Below, in pieces: positions 32,108-42,703 of a DNA stretch of 64,000 bases (its first letter is position 1; each line of letters starts with the position of its first letter). The notes under the pieces are model-generated. The model was given only the letters and a program-made list of their open reading frames with translations, was not told the DNA's origin and did not search any database. This DNA comes from Toxorhynchites rutilus septentrionalis (taxonomy: Eukaryota; Arthropoda; Insecta; Diptera; Culicidae), in assembly GCF_029784135.1 (NCBI RefSeq), contig NC_073746.1:292974089-293038088 (forward strand), in the 5' to 3' direction. The position numbers and the translations under genes are program-made.

Positions 32108-33809
32108 CAGGGCCATGGAGTTGGGAAAAAAAATCCCGACTCAGACTTCCCACAATTTTTAGTACCGACTCCGACTCCGATTCCAGCTCCGCCTTCTGCT
32201 AAAATAAATCAAATAATTTAAAATCAGGTTTTTCATTAGAACGTTTAATTTTGCAACTTTCTATGATTAGACAATAAAAATAAACATCGAAGTTTCAAAT
32301 TCCTTTTCCTTTTTTAGGGTCATCGTTTCTTATTGTAGTGGAAGGTATTTTTGTTCGAAAGTGAATGCTTATGAGCTTACATGCTTATTTATATTAGTTA
32401 CCTTTATTATCATATGTTAAAATGTCAGTCAACGTGTTAAGGAAAAATGTTAATATATACTAATAAAAATATAGTTAAGAGTTCGGCTCCTTTAAACTCA
32501 TTTATCTGAGCCTTCCACTACAATAGATCAAACTAATGATCGCAGTTGTTCAAGACCCCTACAGAAGAACTGAGCCTTTCAAAATAATCGAATTTAAATA
32601 AAAATGAAAAAACAATAAAATTTAGAATGCTCGTAAAAACAGAATTGCTTCAGTAAAATCTTCCTCAAATCAGAGAACAACCTTTCTACGTTAACTTGAG
32701 TTGATGGCATGTCAGTAAACGTTCGTGCAACAATTATGATGAGCTCAGGAAACGCTGAAATATTTTCAATATCTGGCAAACAAGCTAGGATTTCACTTCA
32801 AAAGATGTTCAGCAGTGGGTTTCCCTTCTTATTCACTTCTCCGAGGTGATGTCGTTTTGCTTTTTTGTAATTCAGGTCAGCATTGAAATCAGTGTTATCT
32901 GATGAAGAAAAAGACTCAGGATTATCCCTGCAAGATTCGCCGACAGGTTCATCATCGTCCTTCGTCAACAATAAACCTTTCATCCGTTCCGATTTTTCAC
33001 ATAGTGCTTCCGTGGCCATCGTCAATTGACTCTCGTTGAGTAGAGTTCTGCTCGTTGGATCGATGTAAATTGCTGCCAACAATATAGGGTTAGCCAGAGG
33101 TGTACTTTCTCTTCTCTCCATGGACCGTACAACTCCATCTGCAATTGGTCATTCTATCTTACCGAGGCGGAACGTCAGATTTCTTCATTCGAGAAATTAA
33201 CTTTCTAGGTGTCAGTTCTTCAAGCTGAAGTGTTTCAATTAGGTTGAACAGTTGAAACAGGAGTTCTAGCAGCTATAGTAACTTGCTTCAATTTGCCAAT
33301 CAAGGTAGCATCAGAATGATCATTCAGTAATAGATGGTTCTTAAAAGTTTTGCGCAAGTCCTCTTTTTAAGTATTTGCTTCTTCAATCACAATTAAACTG
33401 AAGCTTTGTCTTTGAAGATAAATCCCATTTTTTCTTTCCATTTTCCCGTTTAAAGCCATGAAAGCTGGTTGTGACAAAAATATCAGCGAAATGCTGTTTC
33501 TCACGACCATTTCCTCAATTCTCTTCTTGAGAATTTCAGCAGTCATGCTATCTTGTCACTTATAAAGAACGTAAATAGTTGTGGTTGACCAACACACAAG
33601 CGAACGGTTCGGACGTAAACAGGAAATTAATAAGATCACGAAACAAAATTTTGTTTAATTCATAAGGGGTTAGTCAGTTACACATTTTGATTTTATTGAG
33701 TCATTTAACCGGAAGTCGGAGTCGGTGAAATTATTCCGACTCCAACTCAGACTTCGACTCCTAATGCAATTATTTTTTTCCCGACTCCGACTCCGACTCT
33801 ATAACCCTG
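32108..33809 (-). mobile_element. hAT transposon fossil with hexanucleotide-rich ends
   Basis: Ends cagggccatggagt (32108) and, on the minus strand, cagggttatagagt (33809), an imperfect inverted repeat of CAGGG type. The flanking octamers ccgaaaac and ctgataac agree at six of eight positions, consistent with an old 8-bp hAT duplication. Both subterminal regions contain (gactcc)n runs. Transposase remnants lie inside on the minus strand. A diverged I-clade 3' end appears at about 32470-32520. Confidence 0.7.
32640..33121 (-). pseudogene. hAT transposase remnants, including the dimerisation domain
   Basis: On the minus strand, 33121-32798 encodes NPILLAAIYIDPTSRTLLNESQLTMATEAL, the segment before the hAT C-terminal region. 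32779-32640 then encodes FPELIIIVARTFTDMPSTQ and VNVERLFSDLRKIL, the conserved hATC dimerisation motif. A frame change separates them. Upstream coding to 33500 is unreadable. This is a dead copy. Confidence 0.75.
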
Positions 33810-34299
33810 CTGATAACTACATAAAAGTTTTCAAAGGCCTGGCTCGGCTTAGAATAGTAGCTTCCGGCTTTTTAATCGATAGCGTGGAATTTCTTTGTTG
33901 GAGATCAGTCAGGCAATCTTTTTCAGTCATTTCGTCTCTCTTCCAAATAGCTGATATCAAAATCAGGTAGTTGCGGCGCACAGCCGATTTTTTTCTTGCA
34001 TTTCTTTTGACATTTGTATCGTTAGCCCCCAAAGTATATTGTAATAACCTCCAGGTATGCTACATTACTCGATGCATTATTGTGAGTTCTGATATTCAGT
34101 GTTGGCGTTTATCATACTTAATGAAAATTTTACAGCAAAAAAATACAAATATGACAATTATTATTATATTTTAATTGGATTGTGCGGTGGTTGATATCAG
34201 GTTGTCTCGTTTCAAATGCACTGGGTTTAGCAGTAAAGCATATGCTTTCTATATTTGTTTATAGCTGGCGTAATGAAACGTGACATACCTGAAAATTTT

Positions 34300-34640
34300 G
34301 ACATAGGACTATGTCTTTGATTTCTATATAGGGGGGTCACTCTACGAAAAATGTAACGATTTATTAAGAGTTTTCAAACGCATATTACTCAAAATGGTTA
34401 TTGCGACATATGTTGTGTTATTGGATAGGAAATTTATCCAGATTTTTTTTTTGCTTGAAACATGAACAGTGAATATAGTAAAAAAAGTTAACAATTTGAC
34501 GATTTAATTGGGTATGTTTTCTTTCGATTGCACTTTTCACTCACTTCCTCCCCGACGCAACGAGCAATCTTTTTGCCTGAATTCGGGCGATAGCTCATAA
34601 TGTGAGTTGATGCGTAAAATGAATTATTCTCCATTTACCG
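34300..34640 (+). repeat. Repeat with palindromic terminus, third family
   Basis: Starts gacataggactatgtc (34300-34315) after TTTT, followed by tttgatttctatatagggg and ctacgaaaaatgtaacga. The same text in reverse lies at 40930-40995. The terminus follows GACRTAGNNCTAYGTC like the other families, but the body is unrelated. Confidence 0.6.
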
Positions 34641-35045
34641 ATAATAGGCATTAATTTTATATTATATTGTATGTTGTCCAATCAAATTGTGCTCAATTCA
34701 TGTTTTTATCGTGTAGGTCTCACTACTAACAATTTGTGTAATTGTGGTCCAGGATGTCATAATATCGAATATGTTGTTTGGTCATGTAAAAATGCAATAA
34801 ATGAATTTAAATGGCTGCTGATTTAGAAGATCGAAAGGTATACCCACGTAAATCGGATTATGATAGCTTGAGTAGTCGCGATCTTACAGGGCTATAAAGT
34901 TATTACAAACAATGTTCCGGTCAACGCGGTAACGAAGGAGATAATGCTATTTTCATCTAAAAAATATTTTTGTAGTCATAGATTGATTTGACTCAGGCTT
35001 ATATTTATGTAGGTCTTAACTGTTTAGACTTGCGTTTAAATATGA
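34640..35045 (+). pseudogene. 3' fragment of an I-clade ORF2
   Basis: Encodes NNLCNCGPGCHNIEYVVWSCKN, matching the C-terminal zinc motif of the intact ORF2 (CACGQGYHDIEHVVWSC). After a damaged stretch, LTQAYIYVGLNCLDLRL corresponds to its final residues. It is 5' truncated and frameshifted: an old, dead relative. Confidence 0.7.
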
Positions 35046-35457
35046 TACATGATGACTCTTTGTCTTCTTCTGCATGATTGAATAAACAGAAGAAAAGGGT
35101 AGCAGTGACTTTAATGGTATTTTTGTGTACATTTTTGAACAGAATGCGGTACCGAATTCTACCACGTTATGTCATCTAACCCGTTTGAAGGACACAAGTA
35201 CATACAGGAAACGGTTTTTCCAAGGCATACATTTGATGTATCAAAAGAGAAAAAAATACAGATTTTGAACAATGAAAAACTCAATTTAAATGCAATTACT
35301 ACACACAATCACAGTCCTATGTCAAGATCCCGTCCGTGCCCCTAGGCTAAGACCCATCAACTTTTATATGCGTTGCTCTCAAACTAGCAATTTCTACAAA
35401 CGGTGCTATTCGTATGCCCGACTAGTCCCTCTGTGTATGAAAAGAATATTAATAATA
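35046..35457. other. Non-coding stretch
   Basis: No gene. 35315-35375 (tcctatgtcaagatccc onward) resembles 59067-59120, an unclassified dispersed repeat. Confidence 0.4.
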
Positions 35458-35911
35458 CAGGGAATCTTCGATATAACGTACCCTCGTTATAACGTACCCT
35501 CGATATAACGTCACTCGATATAACGTACATTTTACCTCGATATAACGTACACATTTCCAAAGTGTGAAGGAAATTTTTTTTCAATATTTTTTTTCTGATA
35601 GAACAATGAATTATCTGTATTGTGATGCTAAAACAAGTTTTGTACCTTCAATAAATTCCGAAATACAGATGATTTTGTGATTCCGGATTCTGAATGAATC
35701 ATGCTTTAATCAACAGTACGAAGAGAAACATCATGAGAAAGGCTGGCTTCGTCTTCTGATTGAAGTTATTCATTAACTTTATTAAAACAGCAACACAATA
35801 ATGTATTATAGACTACGTTTGTGAGTACTTTATTATGCTTCGATATAACGTACAATTCGATACAACGTATAACTTTGAAAGTGAAATGTACGTTATATCG
35901 AATTTTACCTG
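35458..35911. mobile_element. Pogo/Tigger-like MITE
   Basis: 454 bp between TA dinucleotides. The left end cagggaatcttcgatataac and the right end (minus) caggtaaaattcgatataac are imperfect inverted repeats. The motif tcgatataacgta is reiterated four to five times at the left and three times, partly inverted, at the right. CAG-start, TA target and cgatataacg text match the pogo/Tigger group. No coding capacity. Confidence 0.65.
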
Positions 35912-36145
35912 TATATATTTTCATGATTATTAACCATTTTTAGAAGAAATTTTATAGTGCGCAAACAGAAAATGTTTTTTGGAAAAATCGGCATCATGTT
36001 CGAATTTTCAACCTAATTAATAAAAAGTTTTTCCAATTTGCTTATTTTATTGTATCAGCAATTCGCCATTTTTCATCCAAAGATCGCTTATTTTTTGTTC
36101 GCTCAGATTTCAAGATACCTTTACTGACCAATACCGTTACTGACC

Positions 36146-36675
36146 TATGTGCTCCACAAATCCTTGAGGTCCAACAAACTCCGACCCCGTACGAAGTGTA
36201 CCATGTACAAATCCCTAATTCGACCGGTTGTTCTCTGTGGGAACGAAGCATGGACGATGCTTGAAGAGGACTCACAAGCGCTTGGAGTTTTCGAACGCCG
36301 AGTGCTCAGAACAATATACGGTGGTGTACAGGAAAGCGGGGTATGGAGAAGGAGAATGAACCACGAACTGGCGCAACTCTACGGCGAACCCAGCATTCAG
36401 AAAGTCGCCAAGGCTGGACGAGTGCGATGGGCAGGGCATGTTGCAAGATTGCCGGACAGCAGCCCTGCAAAGATGATGTTCGAATCGAATCCGGTAGGAA
36501 CAAGAAGGAGAGGAGCCCAGCGAGTGAGGTGGTTGGACCAGGTGGAGCAGGATTTGGCAAGAATCGGTGCAGCCGGGAGTTGAAGAACTGCAGCCATGGA
36601 TCGGGTTTATTGGAGAAACATAGTGAATCAGATCTAATCTCAATGGGATGTGGAGTCATAGTAAATAAATAAAAA
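36146..36675 (+). pseudogene. RTE-like retrotransposon, 3' fragment
   Basis: Encodes the C-terminus of an RTE-type polyprotein: YKSLIRPVVLCGNEAWTM, then ALGVFERRVLRTIYGG, GRVRWAGHVARLPD and RRGAQRVRWLDQVEQDL. This is the typical region downstream of the reverse transcriptase. A frameshift near 36575 leads to AAMDRVYWRNIVNQI. It ends in a short UTR with taaataaataaaaaaa at about 36662. 5' truncation is normal for such insertions. Mosquito RTE elements such as JAM1 are the likely relatives. Confidence 0.85.
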
Positions 36676-36689
36676 AAAGTTTGGTTCAC

Positions 36690-37990
36690 TCCCATATTAA
36701 GTGCGTTAGACGCGGCCAAGTCACATTCAGCAGTTCAGAGTTTTATATAATTTTTTGATGCGAATGAAATAATTCCTACCAACTGGTTTATACAAAACCA
36801 ATAATTTCAGAACATTATGTTCTGGCCATTGCAGTCAATTGCCCACAAACAGTGCTATTAATCGGTAGAGAAAATCTGATTTTGCCATTTGCTCCATAAT
36901 TGACTGACATTACCAATTTTACGCAACATAAACTTCTATTTACCCCGGGTAAATTTATTTCAATGCGCTCGATCGCGACCCTTCGCATAACACCAACGGC
37001 AATTTAACCGTAATTAGCCAATGGACGAATCAACCCGTTCTCAATTTCGCTACAACAAAGCTCAACCGCCCAACCGAGACACCCACGAAACTAAGTTGCA
37101 ATTTCCACTCAATTAATCGAATCTAATCTTGGCCGAGTTTGCTGCCAAGCCGTGGAATCACGGATGGTAAATCAGAGCTAGATATTCTTCCCCCACCTAT
37201 TTTGCAGGTTCTTTCCTCCGATAGACCAGTAAGCTCCCGTTTAATCGTTCGACCTTGAACGACGGTCTTGTGTGCCAATGTGCGCTTCTCCAACAAACAG
37301 CCGCTATTTATACGAGTTGTATTTGTGTTTTCCTACGCCAGGAATGGAAAACTTTTCCCCACTGAATGCCCCACCAGGTGGCAACGTGTGCCGTTCCTCT
37401 TGTTGTTGTTGTTTAGATTGTTCCTAAACGAAGATATAATTTCGCCTCCGGTAGCGAAAATTCTACTCTCGTCTCCTGCTAGAGTCGCTAATTGCACCGA
37501 AGGTCTCGAAGTCGACCCTTAACGCAAGGACTTGTCTGTTCTTCCTTTTAGAGTGGCACTCGCAGCGGAGAAAACGGCAGAAAAACAAAACAGTGAATGT
37601 GTGGAAAATTAGCGCAAACCGTTCCCTTCCACCCACCACTCGATGATAAAGGCACAGAATAAATCGGGTTTGTAAGTCAGCAGACAGCGACGAGTCACGT
37701 AAATTAGCAACATTTTGTCGCGGATTATGAGCGGCTCATCACGCGTGCCTGTCAGAGGAATTCATGGATCCGTGGAATGGAGGGAGGGATAGGTTGTTAT
37801 TCAATTTAGAAGAATTTAAAACCCTTGTAACGATGTCGAAAATGCTCATGTTGAATACATTGTTGGTGGTTTTTTAAGGTTTCTGTGCAAAATATGTTGT
37901 AGTACATGCGAGACGAGTGGAGAAGTTTTAGGTTTTCTAATCAGATTTCATATTTATGACTGAAATATCCTGTTCACTTCTATGATCTTC
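36690..37990. other. Probable single-copy non-coding DNA
   Basis: Mixed base composition, no repeats recognised, no ORF with protein character. It could be intron or regulatory DNA of a gene outside the window. Confidence 0.4.
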
Positions 37991-38374
37991 TATCTATATA
38001 GTGTTGCAGTGTTGCCACACGTACAGATTTATCTGGAATGGTACAAATCTCTTCGTTATTTTTGGTACAGATTCTGTACGGTACATAAAGAGCTGAAAGA
38101 ATGTTATACGATCATTCTCACTGATATATGCGAGGAATCTCACGTTGTTTCAATGTCGAATGCTATTAAATATGAAGATCATTTGGAAAGCTACAAGAAT
38201 TTTTAAGTTGGATTAGCAGCAGAAGAAATTATCAGAACAATGGACAGCGAAAGCAGATCCAAAGGATATTTTTCGCAGTTTTTTCGTGGAGCTGATCGAA
38301 TAAATGAGAAAAAGATTCGATTTCGATGATTCGACGCTCAGGTCTGCGGCAATGTTAAAACTGAAGCTACCAAC

Positions 38375-38573
38375 ACGGGTCAAATGACCCACTTTATGCT
38401 TTTAGTCAAAATTTTCTTGCAAATTACATTGTCACGACATAATTTGCCTATACAACTTTTCTTAAAACATACATCGAATGTATTTTTCAGTGTTTACTCA
38501 TCTCTTGTTATTTTGTTTACTTAAAAATATATGTTATCTGTCCTAACTACCGCAACGGGTCATTTGACCCGTG
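38375..38573. mobile_element. Short MITE with palindromic ends
   Basis: acgggtcaaatgaccc (38375-38390) and acgggtcatttgacccgt (38555-38572) are inverted copies, and each is itself nearly palindromic. About 180 bp of AT-rich noncoding DNA lies between them. Confidence 0.55.
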
Positions 38574-38587
38574 CAAACATTCATCTA

Positions 38588-39973
38588 TCTATATACATAT
38601 AAAAATGGATTTCTGTCTGTCTGTCTGTCTGTCTGATTCTTATGGACTCGGAAACTACTGAACCGATCAACATGAAAATTGGTATGTAGGGGTTTTTGGG
38701 GCCGGCGAAGGTTTTCGTGATAGTTTGAGACCCCTCCCGCCTCTCTAAGGGGAGGGGAGGGGGTGTGCTAACATACAAATTAAACACAAATTTCTACATT
38801 ACTCGGGAATTCAAATCAAACAAATGAAACCAAATTAGGTATATGGAGGTTTTAGGGTGTAATACATGTTCCTATGGTGGTTAGAAACTCCACCCCCCTC
38901 TCTTAGGGGGGGGGGGCTTCCATGCAAATGGAACACATTTTTTTTGTATTACTTGAGAACTAATCAAGTAAATGAAACGAAATTTGGCATGTGGAGGTTA
39001 GAGGGTGCAATAAATGATTCTATGGTGGTTGGATACTCCTCCTCCCTCTCTTAGGGGGGGCTGCCATACAAATGAAATACAAATTTCTGCATTACTCGAG
39101 AATTAATCAAGCAAATGAAACCAAATTAGGTATTTGGAGGTTTTAGGGCGCAATAAATGTTTTCACGGTGGTTAGACACTCTACCCCCCTCTCTAAAGGG
39201 GCCGGTGGGAGGCTGGTTCCCATATAAATGAAACACAAATTTCTGCATAACTCGAGAACTAATCGAGCAAACGAAACCAAATTTGGCATATGAAGGTTTC
39301 AGGGTGCAAAAAAATGTTTTCACGGTGGTAGATACTTCTCCTCCCTCTCTTAGGGGAGCTGCCATACAAATGAAACACAATTTTCTGCATCACTCGAGAA
39401 TTAATCAAGCGAACGAAACCAAATTTGGCATGTGGGGGTTTTAGGATGCAATAAATGCTTCTATGGCGGTTTGACACTTCTCCCCCCCCCCCCTCTTAGG
39501 GTGGGCTGTCATACAAACGAAAAACAAATTTCTGCATAACTCGAAAACAAATCAAGCAAATGGAGCCAAATTTGGCATGTGAAGATTTCAGGGGACACGC
39601 AACGTTTCTGTGGTGAATAGACACTCCCCCCTCTCTAAGAGGGGAAGAGCGGAAAGGTTTGTCTTTATTCTATCATATTATCTGTTCTGCTCTGTTTTAT
39701 TCCATGTAACGGAGAAACATGTTATTTGCAAGTGGTTGAAAAATCTTGAACGAGAATTGTGTCTGAAAATAATCTGATATTATAATGATGAGTTTTGGTA
39801 AAAGTACTAGGAATTTTATAGTAAAAGGTAAATTCAACGGGGTCGATTAAGATCAATCATTCATTCTGTTATCGGACTCATGAACTTGCGCTTAGTAAGA
39901 AAACATGAATGTTTGAAGGTATTGATAACAAAAAACAAATTTTAGGCGGGACGAAGTTTGCCGGGTGAGCTAG
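38588..39973 (+). mobile_element. Helitron-like non-autonomous element
   Basis: Begins tctatatacatataaaaatg after A38587 and ends gacgaagtttgccgggtgagctag before T39974: 5' TC, 3' CTAG, A/T target. It is the longest of three copies. The interior has six or seven diverged direct units of about 120 bp, each with a C-run/G-run pair (cccccctctct and agggggggg), catacaaatgaaacac and ctcgagaactaatcaag. No Rep-helicase coding. Confidence 0.65.
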
Positions 39974-40061
39974 TATGATATAAGAATGATTTATATGTGT
40001 GGTTGTGATACAAAATTATTGCGTTACACATTTTTGCCATTGCTTTATATATTTTGTTGTA

Positions 40062-40926
40062 TTGGGTTGGGGAAAAAGAAATGTCGTATACTGTCAATAT
40101 ATGGCAACACTTAAACAAATCTTGTGTTGTACTTATTGTATCGGGTCATACTATATGGCTATTTAAAGAAGACAATCTGTGCTACAAGTGTCGTTTTGAC
40201 AGTGTTGTGATTGTCCTTTTCAATCTCAAGTTATAGCGCGTCAAAGATGGAGTCCACCAAGCAATAAATTCGCCATATTTTACGTTTTTACTACCTGCGA
40301 GGTAAAACTGCAACGAAGGCGGCCGAAAAAATTCGTGTTGTTTATGGACCCGATATTGTAACGATTCGCACAGTACAGCGTTGGTTTGACCAATTTCGTT
40401 CTGGTGTAGTGGCTGTCGAAGATACACCCAGTACTGGTAGGCCATTCGTCGTGGAAACCGATAAAATCGTTGAAATCATCCAATTAGACCGGTATGTGAG
40501 CACTCGATCGATTGGCCAGGAACTGGGTATAGACCATAAAACCGTTTGGAACCATTTGCAGAAGATTTGATTTCACAAAAAAGCTGGATGCCACACGAGT
40601 TGACGCAAAAAAATCTTTTAGACCGAATCAACGCCTGCGATGCACTGCTGAAACGGAACGAACTCGACCCATTTTTCAAGGAGATGGTGACTGGTGATGA
40701 AAAGTGGATCACGTACGACAACCTAAAGCAAAAAAAGTCGTGGTCGAAGCGCAGTGAGCCGGCCCAAACCATCGCCAAGTTTGGATTGACGGCCAGGAAG
40801 GTTTTGCTGTGTGTTTGGTGGGATTGGAAGGGAATCATCCACTATGAGCTGCTCAACTATGGCCAGACCCTCAACTCGGTTCTCTACTGTGAACAGCTTG
40901 ACCGTTTGAACCAGGTGATTGGCCAT
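40062..40926 (+). pseudogene. Mariner remnant, 3' truncated
   Basis: The left terminus ttgggttggggaaaaagaaa follows a TA. Coding starts near 40249 with an early stop (MESTKQ, stop, IRHILRFYYLRG). It reads through STRSIGQELGIDHKTVWNHL, then a frameshift near 40565, then WMPHELTQKNLLDRINAC, MVTGDEKWITYDN and VLLCVWWDWKGIIHYELL. It stops before the second catalytic Asp. The right end is replaced by an inverted palindromic-terminus repeat. It is the same family as 61792-62573. Confidence 0.85.
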
Positions 40927-40995
40927 TGACCATGAATCGTTACATTTTTCGTATAGTGACCCCTTGTATAGAAATCAAAGACATAGTCCTATGTC
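40927..40995 (-). repeat. Inverted copy of the 34300 repeat terminus
   Basis: The reverse complement of 34300-34370, ending in gacatagtcctatgtc (40980-40995). It abuts the truncated mariner, so its insertion or a recombination removed the mariner 3' half. Confidence 0.65.
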
Positions 40996-41249
40996 AAAAA
41001 TTATAGTATGCAATCGAGTTTCAAAAAAACTTGTATAAGCATCATCAAACACACGAATGACTTGCGAATGTAAATATAGTATTTGTAATAATAAATGAGT
41101 ATGCTAATGCTAATTTCGATTCATGACGCATACTGGCAATGCTAATGAATTATTTTTTCTATACAACGAATATTTTCGATGGTACATTGGTACATGGAAT
41201 GATTTTTGACCCCTCTGGTACAGATTTAAATGTGGCAACAGAGAGAATT

Positions 41250-42700
41250 ATTTATCAAAAGTATGAGGTATTTAAACTCAAAAGTGCAATTCTTATGGAT
41301 CAATTCAATTATCAAGCCAAATATTGTTGTAATATGTGCAAATTCCTATCCCACTCGAAGTTGGTTGATCCTTCATCTAGCGTAGAACTGCTCTTGAAGC
41401 AACATCCAGCATGATTTACACAAAGAATTTCAAAATGCTCCAAGATTTTTAGTGTTTCCGTGGAGATTCCAACAATTTTTTCCTCGGTTGTTCACATGTT
41501 ATCACATCGTGCCAAAGCCATTACGTTTGCTGTGGCTTAGGTTATGTAATGCTCGTCCTTCTAGCGTTGTCACGGGGTTCACTTTACAACCATTTCTATG
41601 CCAACGTTAATATTTTCAATTTATTTTCATTCACACACTTATGGCTCTCGAGCGGATCCATAAATGACATCAGCCGCGATAATAGGAACCATAAAGCGGC
41701 GGCGGCGGCAGAAAAAAAAAGAAGCAAGCGGCCAAATGAACGCCCGGAAATCTGCAAATTTATGGCCAATTATTATCTTTACAAAGTTCTAGCGATGTGG
41801 AAGACTGGCCACAGACAAGCCGTTGTATTACCAGTCTGTGAAACGGTCCCGGCGGACTCGCTGGGATTCCTTCCCGTTTTTTTTTTGTGTCCCAACTTAT
41901 TCTGTAACAATAAATGGCTGATTGCAAAGAGAGAAGCTGTATTAATTTTTCACCAGCTCATGGCGGGTGGTTCCGAAGAACCATGCGAAAGAAGGAAAAA
42001 TTTTAATTGGATGCTTGCACACATATAAACGGTGCCGTCACTCGACTCGGCTGTTTCGCGCGAAGCAGAAGTCATCTTTGGATTCCACTGCCATGTAGTT
42101 TTTACCGAGTTCTCAGCGAGTACATGAATTCTCGCCCCAGGGCGGGAACGAACTGAGCCAGGAGGGATATGTTATTTTTTGTTGTACCTATTTTTCATAG
42201 TCTCGTGTTTGCCTCTGCTGCCGCTCATCGACGAGACTTCGCGCTTGATTACAAATAATTTACGATTCATGGCGCATATTATTTGGCACGACACGGTCAC
42301 TGGCTTAGTGCGCAAAGCGTCGAGTGTCGTCTCCGAGTTCATTGGAACATAAACAGCGCCATCGGTGGATACCCGGTGTGTTCAGCTTCACATCCTTAGG
42401 CTAGTGCGTATGTTAGTTAGCCTTGCTCCACTCGAGATCTTTCCGTTCTTTCCGCACCTCTCTTGGAGACGTCTGAGAATGGCGCTTGTTTTCGTTTGCG
42501 GCGGAAGCCCATCGGGCAAGGCACTGTCTCGAGAATGATAATCTAATGATGACATTTGTTCTAATCATATTATTTTAACGGGAAACAACATCAACTTCTC
42601 TCCACACCGTGTGATGGAAGATGGCAATCGTATTTAAATTCTTTGGATTCGCATTTTTTGGGATAGAAAGAACCCTTTAAGAGAACACTACCTTGATCAA
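41250..42700. other. Probable single-copy non-coding DNA
   Basis: No repeats recognised. A 159-codon open frame (41549-42028) has no domain and includes low-complexity Ala and Phe runs, so I do not call it a gene. May be intronic or regulatory. Confidence 0.4.
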
Positions 42701-42703
42701 AAA

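Larger units (their letters stand above)
38007..41243 (+). mobile_element. hAT-like element, old copy with nested insertions
   Basis: The left end cagtgttgccacacgtac (38007) and the right end tgtggcaacagag (41231-41243) match the termini of the well-bounded element at 61385-62761, together with adjoining ggtacagat motifs. The right end is mutated (gag for ctg) and no duplication survives. It contains a small palindromic MITE, a Helitron-like element and a broken mariner. Any transposase coding is unreadable. Confidence 0.6.

Noticed and set aside
36272..36719. Minus-strand ORFs opposite the RTE fragment
   Set aside because: Shadow frames; the plus strand has clear RTE protein signatures.
41549..42028. 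159-codon ORF as a gene
   Set aside because: No domain, low-complexity Ala and Phe runs, no matching frame on either side; expected by chance at this composition.
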